Source: Armatimonadota bacterium (GTDB lineage: Bacteria; Sysuimicrobiota; Sysuimicrobiia; Sysuimicrobiales; JACQTN01). Taken from it: a stretch of DNA of 5,024 bases. The notes below the pieces were generated by a model. That model ran no database searches and was not told where the DNA came from. It saw only the letters and a program-made list of their open reading frames with translations. The DNA lies in contig JACQTN010000541.1 in NCBI GenBank assembly GCA_016210785.1, positions 1-5,024 on the forward strand. The letters are read 5' to 3'. Shown in pieces: positions 1-4,697 of this stretch. Numbering within the stretch: the stretch's first letter is position 1; every line of letters begins with the position of its first letter. The translations under genes were made by a program, and so were the position numbers.

Positions 1-437
1 ATGTCCCGGCGCACCCCCGCCAGCGTCCACAGGCCGTCCGGCCTGTCGTCCGCCAGGAAGACGTCGTGCTCGTGGAGGATGTTGGCCTGCTCCACCTGGC
101 CCTCGACCTTCTCGCCGATGAACTTCTTGAGATAGCCCTGGAAAGGCTGCAGCAGCAGCGGGACGTCCAGTTTCGTCACCACCACCTTCTGCCGCATCTT
201 TTCGCCGGGCTTCCGCCACTGCATGTACGTGCCGGTCCCCTGTGCCACAAACGTCCCGAGCGGCACCTTCAGGGTCAGGACGGCGGAGAACTCTGCGTGG
301 AACTCCGCGGGCTGCTGCTGGCCCGCGTCGAAGACGCGCTCCAGCAGCTGATCGGTGGTCATCGCCTGGGCGTGGCCAGGCGTCACGGCAACCGTCAGGG
401 TCAGAATGACGGCAACGAAGGCATCACGGGGTGTCAT
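1..437 (-). CDS. Exported protein of unknown function, N-terminal 145 residues (3' end outside window)
   Basis: The frame is open from the ATG at 437-435 to the window edge, so only the N-terminal part is present. A strong Shine-Dalgarno (GGAGGAG, 448-442) lies four bases upstream and fixes the start. Residues 1-25 form a classical Sec signal peptide: short charged start, hydrophobic stretch FVAVILTLTVAV, and an AQA cleavage site before MTTDQLLERVFDAG. The mature part alternates short beta-like strands with polar stretches (FHAEFSAVLTLKVPLGTF, GTYMQWRKPGEKMRQKVVV), then a helix-like QPFQGYLKKFIGEKVEGQV. That general look recalls LolA/LppX-type periplasmic lipid-binding or lipoprotein-carrier folds, whose opening strand also carries an aromatic-rich 'tGtvwyrkPdk'-like segment. 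No diagnostic motif is visible, so LolA-like is only a guess. It is transcribed divergently from the small gene at 647 and nothing ties it to the metal genes. Confidence is high that it is a real exported protein and low on function. Confidence 0.8.
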   Translation of the reverse strand, partial: MTPRDAFVAVILTLTVAVTPGHAQAMTTDQLLERVFDAGQQQPAEFHAEFSAVLTLKVPLGTFVAQGTGTYMQWRKPGEKMRQKVVVTKLDVPLLLQPFQGYLKKFIGEKVEGQVEQANILHEHDVFLADDRPDGLWTLAGVRRD

Positions 438-475
438 CGCACTCCTCCGAACGGACGTCTTCTTCCTGATCGGCC

Positions 476-493
476 CGGCCGGCACGCCGGCCG
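476..493. repeat. GC-rich perfect palindrome in the divergent intergenic region
   Basis: CGGCCGGC and GCCGGCCG form perfect 8-bp arms around AC. The site lies 38 bp upstream of the minus-strand exported-protein start (437), in the 209-bp gap between two divergent starts. It could be an operator or a hairpin in the minus-strand leader. In DNA this rich in GGCC it may also be chance. No convincing -35/-10 pair was found in this gap for either gene. Confidence 0.35.
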
Positions 494-646
494 CCGGCGT
501 CTCCACACAAGGCCAAACGCGCAGGCGCCGGCACTTATTTCAGGGCGAGGTCTCGCACCACGTCCTGGGGAGGTGAGGAATATCGGCCGGCCGCTACTCG
601 TTACAGCATGCCGAGTGCAGAATCTTGAGGAGGGGGGTAGGATACG

Positions 647-883
647 ATGCGGTATGCAGTGGCTCTGATCCTGATCGCGACGGCGCTCCTGGTGGGAACC
701 GTGGGCGCCGGGTTTGCCGGTAACGGGGGTAGCGCCTCCGCGCCTGCGCAGGAGAGTGTGGGGCAGGCGGCCATTCCGGCCGGCGGCGGCACGTTTGTGG
801 GCATCCCGGTCGCTACGACGGTCCGCACCTTCGCCGGCGCGGCCGACACCGATCCCGACAACAAGCGCAGCGTGGCGCGCTAG
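647..883 (+). CDS. Small exported protein of unknown function (78 aa)
   Basis: ATG at 647 is preceded by a purine-rich Shine-Dalgarno (GAGGAGGGGGGTAGG, about 628-642). The stop TAG is at 881-883 and a strong terminator follows 21 bases later, so start signal, frame and terminator fit one short transcription unit. Residues 1-24 look like a signal peptide or single membrane anchor: MRYAVALILIATALLVGTVGAGFAG has one basic residue followed by about 18 hydrophobic ones. The remaining roughly 54 residues are rich in Gly, Ala, Pro and Thr, have no cysteine or histidine, and end in a charged tail (DTDPDNKRSVAR). No family is recognised. Absence of Cys and His argues against a metal-binding role. It may be a small cell-envelope or secreted peptide. 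Existence as a gene is fairly well supported; function is unknown. Confidence 0.65.
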   Translation: MRYAVALILIATALLVGTVGAGFAGNGGSASAPAQESVGQAAIPAGGGTFVGIPVATTVRTFAGAADTDPDNKRSVAR

Positions 884-904
884 CCGACCAGTGCACAACA
901 AACG

Positions 905-951
905 CCTGCGGGGACCGGTTTCCGGCCGGTGCCCGCAGGGTGTTTTCTTTT
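905..951 (+). terminator. Rho-independent terminator of the small exported-protein gene
   Basis: Arms 905-918 (CCTGCGGGGACCGG) and 926-939 (CCGGTGCCCGCAGG) pair over 14 positions with a single G-G mismatch, closing a seven-base loop. TGTTTTCTTTT follows at 941-951. The stem begins 21 bases after the TAG at 881-883. On the opposite strand the hairpin is followed only by a broken T-run (CGTTTGTTGTG), so termination in that direction would be weak. Confidence 0.88.
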
Positions 952-1389
952 GCCAGGCACCAATACCGGCGTGACCAAGAGTGGATGGGAGGCGCGGCTG
1001 ATGCTGGATCTCGCGAGGCTGAGGTTGCTCGCTGCGAGGTCACCGACCCGCGTCTTCGGTATCAGCACTTCGACCAGCACTTCACCCCGCGGTTTGGCGC
1101 CGCGAATGATCCGTCCTTCATCATCATTGCGCTGGGTGATTTCAAGCGATGGGACTCCACCCGTCGTTCACCGTGCAGAAGGCAGCCGTGACCGCTGAGT
1201 CTGCCGGTGGCGAACAAATCTCCACCGGCCGGCCATGGTCGTGAGACGAAGTCCGGCTGGTCTACCCCCTGGCAGTGCGGACGTCGCTCCTCCTGCGGTA
1301 CCTGAACGCGGAATTCGACCGGGGAACCGGCGCGGGCAAGGCGAAAGGGGCGGGACTTCGCTGGCCGCGAGATTTGCACCCGGGTCACG
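952..1389. other. Gene-poor stretch with two start-less, protein-like open frames (possible relics)
   Basis: No gene with both a start and a ribosome binding site was found. Two stretches read like real protein. On the minus strand, 1167 down to 883 is open for 95 codons and includes EITQRNDDEGRIIRGAKPRG followed by EVLVEVLIPKTRVGDLAASN, a charged and aliphatic pattern typical of a soluble domain. It is bounded upstream by a stop at 1170-1168, has no ATG or RBS, and runs through the terminator hairpin at 905-939, so its end cannot be authentic. On the plus strand, 1245-1418 is open after a stop at 1242-1244 and reads DEVRLVYPLAVRTSLLLRYL followed by NAEFDR. Neither is recognised. They may be remains of inactivated genes, or chance reading in GC-rich DNA. 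No good terminator for the operon ending at 1390 was found here. Confidence 0.3.
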
Positions 1390-2106
1390 TCACAGCCCCG
1401 CCAGGAGCCGGCCCACCGTGACCTGGTAGTACACTAGGTATCCTCCGGCTGCGACAAGGCCGAGGGCACCGGCCGTGCGGACATAGGGAATCAACACGCG
1501 CAGGACCTGGGCCACGGTGCTCCGGCCGATAGCGATGGCCACGGACAGCACCAGCAGCACGGCCCCCATGCCCAGCCCATAGGCGCCGAAGGTCAGCAGC
1601 CCACCCGCAATGCCGCCCGCTGATAGAGCCTGCGTCACCACAACGAGGAAGATCGGCAGCGTGCAGCCGAGCGAGGCGACGGCGTACCCGGTGCCAAACA
1701 GGAAGAACGCGCGATATCCCGGGCGGGAGACCAGGTCGGGTCGCGCCGCCAGCGGGTTGTGAACAGGCAAACTGATGGACAACGAGCGCCGCGCCAGCAT
1801 CAGCACGCCGAGCGCGGCGATGACCACGCCGATGACCGCGCCGGCCCACGGGGCATATCTCATGACCGCGGTGCCTGCCGCGGAGATGACCAGGCCGACG
1901 AGGCCCAGCGCGCATAGCACGCCGGTCGTCATCACCAGGCCGCCGGCCAGACCGCGCAGGAGCCCGTTGGCCGGGGAGGGCTGAGGGACGTCTTCCCGTC
2001 CCAGGTAGTAAGAGACGTAGGCCGGCAGCATGGCGAAGCCGCAGGGGTTGAGCGTGGCGATCATCCCGGCGCTGAAGGCGAGAGAAAGAAGGCTCAGACT
2101 CGGCAC
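1390..2106 (-). CDS. ccdA: CcdA/DsbD-family membrane thiol-disulfide electron transporter
   Basis: This 238-residue integral membrane protein is predicted to pass electrons from cytoplasmic thioredoxin to an extracytoplasmic thioredoxin-fold partner by reversible disulfide formation. It has the two family hallmarks. NPCGFAMLPAY at residues 20-30 carries Cys22 at the end of helix 1, and GCTLPIFL at 147-154 carries Cys148 in helix 4. These correspond to the redox-active cysteine pair of CcdA and the DsbD beta domain. About six hydrophobic segments are visible (roughly 4-30, 52-76, 84-105, 132-158, 165-193, 209-228), and the length is normal for CcdA. An extra Cys65 lies in helix 2. The start is GTG at 2106 with AGAGGA (2118-2113) six bases upstream; it begins 25 bases after the tlpA-like stop, so the two are very probably co-transcribed. 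Its partner is almost certainly the neighbouring TlpA-like protein. Cytochrome c maturation is the classic role, but no heme-lyase or cytochrome genes are visible, and the metal-sensor context suggests another client. Confidence 0.93.
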   Translation of the reverse strand: MPSLSLLSLAFSAGMIATLNPCGFAMLPAYVSYYLGREDVPQPSPANGLLRGLAGGLVMTTGVLCALGLVGLVISAAGTAVMRYAPWAGAVIGVVIAALGVLMLARRSLSISLPVHNPLAARPDLVSRPGYRAFFLFGTGYAVASLGCTLPIFLVVVTQALSAGGIAGGLLTFGAYGLGMGAVLLVLSVAIAIGRSTVAQVLRVLIPYVRTAGALGLVAAGGYLVYYQVTVGRLLAGL

Positions 2107-2131
2107 GAGGCGTCCTCTGGTACCGGCCCGC

Positions 2132-2827
2132 CTACAACAAGGCGGCGATCTGCCGCTCCAGCATCTGGCGGTTGAGCGGCCCCATCCAGACCCGGCGAAC
2201 GATCCCCTGCCGGTCGATAAAGACGGTGGTGGGCAGGCTGCGCAGCTGGTAGAGGCCTACGGCGACGTCGCCCGTGCGGTCATAGGCCACCGGGAAGGAT
2301 ACCCCCAGCTTCGTGACCATCACTTCCAGGGTCTCCGGGTAATCCTGCAGCCCAACCCCAATAAACACGAGCCCCTTTTGCCGGTGGGCCTGATAGGCCT
2401 CCTGGAAGGCCGGCATCTCCGTCCAGCACGGCGCGCACCAGGCAGCGAAGAAGTTGAGGACGACCGGTCGACCGCTGAACTGGGCCAGCGACACCTTTGC
2501 GCCGCGCAGCCCGGGCAGCGTGAAGGCCGGAGCGCGGGAGCCGGCCTCGGGAGCCGAGGCGACCGGGAGAACGGGAACCTGCGGCGCATCGACCGCCGCG
2601 TCGCGTCCCCGCCGCATCCCGATCAGCGTCCATCCCAGCGCGACGATGATGAGCGCCAGACCCGCCACCGCCAGGGGATTTCGGAGCCCGGGCGGGTGGT
2701 GCGGACCCGCCGCAGGTGTTGGTGTCCCCGCGCCGTGGTGGGCCTGAGGGTTGAGCACCTCATCCAGGCTGCTCCGGTCCCCCGCCTTCGATTCCGCGCG
2801 TTCCCGCGGCCAGCAGCCTCCGCACAT
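2132..2827 (-). CDS. tlpA: Membrane-anchored TlpA/ResA-like thioredoxin with an unusual CxxC/His-rich N-terminal tail
   Basis: This is a 231-residue protein. ATG at 2827-2825 is chosen because GGGAGAAG (2841-2834) sits six bases upstream and the start lies 14 bases after the repressor stop; an upstream in-frame extension would overlap that repressor gene. The predicted order is a polar tail (1-50), one membrane helix (about 51-70, LAVAGLALIIVALGWTLIG), a Pro/Ala linker (76-98) and a thioredoxin fold (about 99-231). The active site is WCAPC at 130-134 in FFAAWCAPCWTEMP, and LPTT at 198-201 supplies the cis-proline loop. FTLPGL before the fold is typical of the TlpA/ResA/AhpC-TSA group. Such proteins reduce extracytoplasmic disulfides and are recharged by CcdA, encoded next. 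The tail is odd: it opens MCGGCW (Cys2, Cys5) and carries HH at 30-31 and 43-44, a possible metal or redox site on the cytoplasmic side. Basic residues flank both sides of the helix, so topology by charge alone is ambiguous; function requires the thioredoxin domain outside. Confidence 0.92.
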   Translation of the reverse strand: MCGGCWPRERAESKAGDRSSLDEVLNPQAHHGAGTPTPAAGPHHPPGLRNPLAVAGLALIIVALGWTLIGMRRGRDAAVDAPQVPVLPVASAPEAGSRAPAFTLPGLRGAKVSLAQFSGRPVVLNFFAAWCAPCWTEMPAFQEAYQAHRQKGLVFIGVGLQDYPETLEVMVTKLGVSFPVAYDRTGDVAVGLYQLRSLPTTVFIDRQGIVRRVWMGPLNRQMLERQIAALL

Positions 2828-2841
2828 GGGGTTCTTCTCCC

Positions 2842-3204
2842 TCACCGGATCCGCGTGCAGGAGAAAATGTGCTCGGCGTTCGCCGTCACCATATCCTTGC
2901 CGAGCGCGAGAATCTCCCGCACCCTGGGGTCGGCCAGGCGATAATAGACGTAGTGCCCGGCCTGGCGCGTGGCCACGAAGCCGCACCACCGCAAACAGGC
3001 GAGGTGGCTGCTGACGCGGCCCTGTGGAGATCCCAACAATTCGACCAGTTCGGTGACGGTCCGCTCGCCGTCGAGAAGATACTCCAAGATGCGGAGCCGG
3101 CTGGGATCCCCCATCCCCCGATAGAACTTGGCCAGCAGTTGCATGAAGACACCGTTGTCGCGCCCCCGTGGGGCTTTGCGCCGTTCCTTCACAGCCGTTG
3201 CCAT
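2842..3204 (-). CDS. ArsR/SmtB-family metal-sensing repressor, CmtR-type cysteine site
   Basis: This is a 120-residue winged-helix repressor. DPSRLRILEYLLDGERTVTE (33-52) is the typical ArsR helix region, and QGRVSSHLACLRWCGFV (61-77) is the DNA-recognition helix, followed by the beta-wing RQAGHYVYYRLADPRV (80-95). Cys70 and Cys74 in the recognition helix (HLACLRWCG), with Cys116 near the C-terminus, match the arrangement in Mycobacterium CmtR (Cd/Pb; Cys57, Cys61, Cys102 in NHLSCLRGCG). ArsR-family mercury regulators of actinomycetes look similar from memory. The expected effector is therefore a thiophilic ion such as Cd(II), Pb(II) or Hg(II); metal release from DNA would derepress the operon. 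ATG at 3204-3202 is preceded by AGAGGAGGA about 11 bases upstream. A GTG at 3234 in the same frame would place the Shine-Dalgarno inside the gene and is less likely. It is first in the operon, with the TlpA-like start 14 bases after its stop, so it probably autoregulates the whole unit. Confidence 0.93.
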   Translation of the reverse strand: MATAVKERRKAPRGRDNGVFMQLLAKFYRGMGDPSRLRILEYLLDGERTVTELVELLGSPQGRVSSHLACLRWCGFVATRQAGHYVYYRLADPRVREILALGKDMVTANAEHIFSCTRIR

Positions 3205-3251
3205 CGAGTACCTGTCCTCCTCTCTCCGCGCCACTGCGCGATAAGACCGCT

Positions 3252-3273
3252 ACGCTTATATCCGCCTATGCGT
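3252..3273 (-). promoter_or_regulatory. Candidate ArsR-type operator/promoter of the repressor-tlpA-ccdA operon
   Basis: An imperfect inverted repeat, ACGCTTA (3252-3258) and TATGCGT (3267-3273), matches at six of seven positions across an 8-bp spacer. It lies 48-69 bp upstream of the repressor ATG. An A/T-rich centre and half-sites of this size are usual for ArsR/SmtB operators. On the minus strand it overlaps a possible -10, TATAAG (3260-3255). The best -35 candidates are poor: TTGTAA at 3279-3274 is too close (13 bp), and TGGAGT at 3285-3280 gives 19 bp. The operator position is plausible; promoter hexamers are uncertain. Confidence 0.45.
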
Positions 3274-3433
3274 TTACAAACTCCATTCTGGCGCCTTTCG
3301 CCCGGTCCTGTCAAGCCGGACCGATGCTGCTTGCCTGCATTTTCCATCGGCTCCTGCCGCGTTGGGCACAGGCTGCCCTCTGAAGCCGTCCTGCAGGCCG
3401 AACGTCCACGCCGTGCCATGGTAGAGTGTCGGG

Positions 3434-3577
3434 ATGGGACCGCGAGTCCAGTACACCACGACGCCGGACGGTGTGAGCATTGGCGAGGGAGGCCGCTCCC
3501 GGTTGGGGGGGACGACAGGCCCGGAGACTATCCCACGGCCGCCCGCGCACGTGCCGGATGACGGCGGGCTAGATTGA
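3434..3577 (+). pseudogene. Short relic resembling the N-terminus of alpha/beta-hydrolase/adenylate-cyclase proteins
   Basis: The frame starts ATG and runs 47 codons to TGA. Its first 16 residues, MGPRVQYTTTPDGVSI, closely resemble the conserved opening of large proteins that join an alpha/beta-hydrolase domain to an adenylate/guanylate cyclase or LuxR-type region, which from memory begin with M-x-P-x-I/V-Q-Y-x-x-T-x-D-G-V-S-I-A-Y. After GVSI the expected AYxTLGEG segment is missing; GEGG follows directly and then unrelated Gly/Pro-rich sequence, so the reading is lost within about 20 codons. No ribosome binding site is convincing (GTGTCGGG). The simplest reading is a broken 5' end of such a gene, deleted and frameshifted. 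Sixteen residues is short, so chance or a different origin is possible. Confidence 0.4.
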
Positions 3578-3703
3578 TCCGGAGCGGGCCTCTGCTGGAG
3601 ACCCCGGCTAGAAGGCACAGGGTGCTTCATGCAGAGGGAGTGCCCGCTGCGACTCGGTTCCCGCGTTCGTTTCGCCCGCGCACCCGAACCCCATCTACCT
3701 TCG

Positions 3704-3759
3704 GCGGCGGTGCCCGACCAGGGCCCGATGGAAAGTGGGCGTGAGCCGGGCACCGCCGC
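3704..3759. repeat. Perfect 13-bp inverted repeat around a 30-base loop
   Basis: GCGGCGGTGCCCG (3704-3716) and CGGGCACCGCCGC (3747-3759) are exact reverse complements; the 30-base loop has a possible inner GCCC/GGGC stem (3723-3726 with 3737-3740). A second small hairpin, GACTG-CTATA-CAGTC (3764-3778), follows. Both lie just downstream, on the minus strand, of the membrane-protein fragment ending at 3780. Neither is followed by a T-run on either strand, so neither is a standard intrinsic terminator. It may be a REP-like element, a structured RNA or the trace of a small mobile element. Confidence 0.6.
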
Positions 3760-3779
3760 AACTGACTGCTATACAGTCC

Positions 3780-4049
3780 TCAAGAGACGCGCCGTTCGAC
3801 CGCGAACGAGACGTTCCTGTCGGCCTCGACCGCCGCCCCGGCGGGGAGCGGATACAGCCCGGCCAACACCAGCCCATACGTCCAGTGCCGCACCATCCCG
3901 ATGACGGGCATCATGATCCCGGCATTGATGCCCATGATGCCGACGCTGATGCGCCGGTGGATGGCCGCCAGACCCTCGCCCGTGTTGGGACTAAACAGGC
4001 CGAGGCCGGTGAGGAAATCCCGCGGCCGGGTGAGGATCCGGGCCGTTGG
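3780..4049 (-). pseudogene. C-terminal fragment of an unrecognised small membrane protein (start missing)
   Basis: On the minus strand the frame is open for 89 codons between a stop at 4052-4050 and the TGA at 3782-3780. It reads like genuine protein, with GC-rich third positions like the intact genes. RILTRPRDFLTGLGLFSPNT (from about residue 4) is followed by a charged GEGLAAIHRR, then a long Ile/Met/Gly-rich hydrophobic segment containing VGIMGINAGIMMPVIGM, a short RHWTYG turn, and a second hydrophobic stretch LVLAGLYPLPAGAAV. That suggests two membrane helices. There is no ATG with a ribosome binding site near the front; the first in-frame ATGs lie inside the hydrophobic helix. Immediately upstream the other minus frames are blocked by TGA or TAG within a few dozen codons. 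The best reading is a truncated or frameshifted relic. The family is not recognised. A start at a rare codon is possible but less likely. Confidence 0.45.
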
Positions 4050-4052
4050 TCA

Positions 4053-4600
4053 TTTCATCCAGCGCTTTGGGGGCGCTGGGTATCGTCGCCGGCGACGACA
4101 TGCCGCAGGGCCGGCACGGCGGCGCGCGCCGCGGCGGCCTCCTGGCGAAAATGGCCTGGCTTCATTAGATCATGGTCAGGCGGACTGGTGACGTGAGCTG
4201 CCTTACATCCGGCAGCTAGGGAGTCCTTGCAAGATGATCGAGGGTTTGACGACCTTCTTGCTGCGCGTTCGCAGATCAAACGGCGAGGTTGTCGCCGTGG
4301 CCCGATGGTCACCGGGGCGCTGGCTGAGATGATCCACTCATCAAGTACCACGGGGTGGAGACATGCGCCGCACCGGCGACCATATTGCTCCGGTACCAGC
4401 AGAAGCGCGCCCGGAGCTACCGCCATCGCACGCAGTATCAAGGGACAGAAGGTCGAACTCGTCATTGAGGGTGACACCACGAACGTCCCGATCCGGCACA
4501 CCACTGGCTGGTCGCAAGCACCGGAAGCGATATGTTCCAGTCCCGAGTGCGCGTCAACCCGCGCACTTCTTGTTTTCGCATCCGGGGTCCCGAATTAGGG
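4053..4600. other. Intergenic stretch without a convincing gene; several small inverted repeats
   Basis: Both strands were read. Open frames exist but lack ribosome binding sites, show low GC at third positions, or switch composition partway, so none is called. One short piece on the plus strand around 4428-4484 (SIKGQKVELVIEGDTTNVPI) looks protein-like but has no clear start or family. Inverted repeats present are CCAGCGC/GCGCTGG (4059-4065 with 4073-4079), the 16-bp palindrome at 4083-4098, AGCTGCC/GGCAGCT (4196-4202 with 4211-4217), and GTCCC/GGGAC (4587-4591 with 4598-4602) just before the CueR-type promoter. None has a T-run. The mixture of fragments and hairpins suggests an old site of insertion and decay. 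Confidence 0.4.
4083..4098. repeat. 16-bp perfect palindrome TCGTCGCCGGCGACGA
   Basis: The sequence equals its own reverse complement over all 16 bases, with no spacer. It lies in the gene-poor stretch, four bases past the CCAGCGC/GCGCTGG hairpin (4059-4079). A dimeric regulator could bind such a site, but no promoter or intact gene lies beside it, and its role is unknown. Confidence 0.5.
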
Positions 4601-4602
4601 AC

Positions 4603-4633
4603 TTGACCTTCCAGTCGCTGGAAGGTGTATAGA
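4603..4633 (+). promoter_or_regulatory. CueR-type MerR-family promoter/operator with 19-bp spacer
   Basis: TTGACC (-35, 4603-4608) and TATAGA (-10, 4628-4633) are separated by 19 bp, the overlong spacing that MerR-family activators correct by distorting DNA. Between and into the -35 lies a perfect dyad: ACCTTCCAG (4606-4614), TCG (4615-4617), CTGGAAGGT (4618-4626). The right half GCTGGAAGGT and outer ACCTTCC match the CueR site of E. coli copA, and differ from the MerR (GTAC half-sites) and ZntR (ACTCTGGAGT) sites. Transcription should start near 4640 and run into the HMA protein gene at 4698. The predicted signal is Cu(I), Ag(I) or Au(I). No MerR-family gene is visible in the window. Confidence 0.9.
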
Positions 4634-4639
4634 TCAGGT

Positions 4640-4669
4640 GGCGAGGCCCAAAACCGGTTTGGGTGCGCC
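4640..4669 (+). promoter_or_regulatory. Hairpin in the 5' leader of the metallochaperone mRNA
   Basis: CCCAAAACCGGTTTGGG (4647-4663) folds into CCC/GGG plus AAACCGGTTT arms with one bulged A. Outer GGCG (4640-4643) and CGCC (4666-4669) can extend it. It would sit at the extreme 5' end of the predicted transcript and ends about 14 bases before the ribosome binding site at 4683-4688. It could stabilise the message; no riboswitch class is recognised. Confidence 0.4.
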
Positions 4670-4697
4670 ATTCATTCAGAACAGGAGGCTGGTAGGT

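Noticed and set aside
66..668. 200-codon open frame on the plus strand
   Set aside because: It is antisense to the signal-peptide-bearing gene ending at 437 and crosses the start of the small exported-protein gene. Composition is Arg/His/Leu-rich and it has no plausible start signal.
434..901. 155-codon minus-strand frame opposite the small exported-protein gene
   Set aside because: Its sequence is Arg/Pro-rich and low-complexity, it overlaps a better-supported gene and terminator approach, and it has no start signal.
1300..1389. Intrinsic terminator after ccdA on the minus strand
   Set aside because: Only short CCGG/CCCGGG pairings were found and no T-run follows; termination may be factor-dependent.
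1385..1915. 176-codon minus-strand frame within ccdA
   Set aside because: It is an out-of-frame shadow of ccdA, Arg/Gly/His-rich, without a ribosome binding site.
2030..2944. 304-codon open frame on the plus strand
   Set aside because: It lies antisense to ccdA and the TlpA-like gene, whose motifs (NPCGF, WCAPC) are unmistakable. Its product is Arg/Pro/His-rich with no domain, typical of a GC-rich shadow.
2828..2989. N-terminal extension of the TlpA-like protein to a start at 2989
   Set aside because: The extension overlaps the repressor gene out of frame and reads as Arg-rich nonsense, whereas ATG 2827 has a well-placed GGGAGAAG.
2869..3561. 230-codon open frame on the plus strand
   Set aside because: It is antisense to the ArsR-family repressor and runs through the candidate operator; the product has no recognisable features and no ribosome binding site.
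3580..3700. Possible tRNA-like segment
   Set aside because: No acceptor stem pairing with a proper T-loop (GGTTCGAATCC-like) or anticodon arm could be assembled.
3735..4196. 153-codon plus-strand frame rich in His and Asp (HHPDDGHHDPGIDAHDADAD), considered as a metal-binding protein
   Set aside because: The His/Asp run is exactly the antisense of the Ile/Met-rich hydrophobic helix on the minus strand, which reads more like real protein. No start signal is present.
4055..4504. 149-codon minus-strand frame, considered as a missing MerR-type regulator
   Set aside because: There is no helix-turn-helix, no MerR signature and no C-terminal cysteine loop. The start is a GTG without a ribosome binding site and composition is mixed.
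4638..4697. N-terminal extension of the HMA protein to GTG 4638
   Set aside because: It would start at the predicted transcription start, lacks a ribosome binding site and adds a segment not found in HMA chaperones; ATG 4698 has AGGAGG nine bases upstream.
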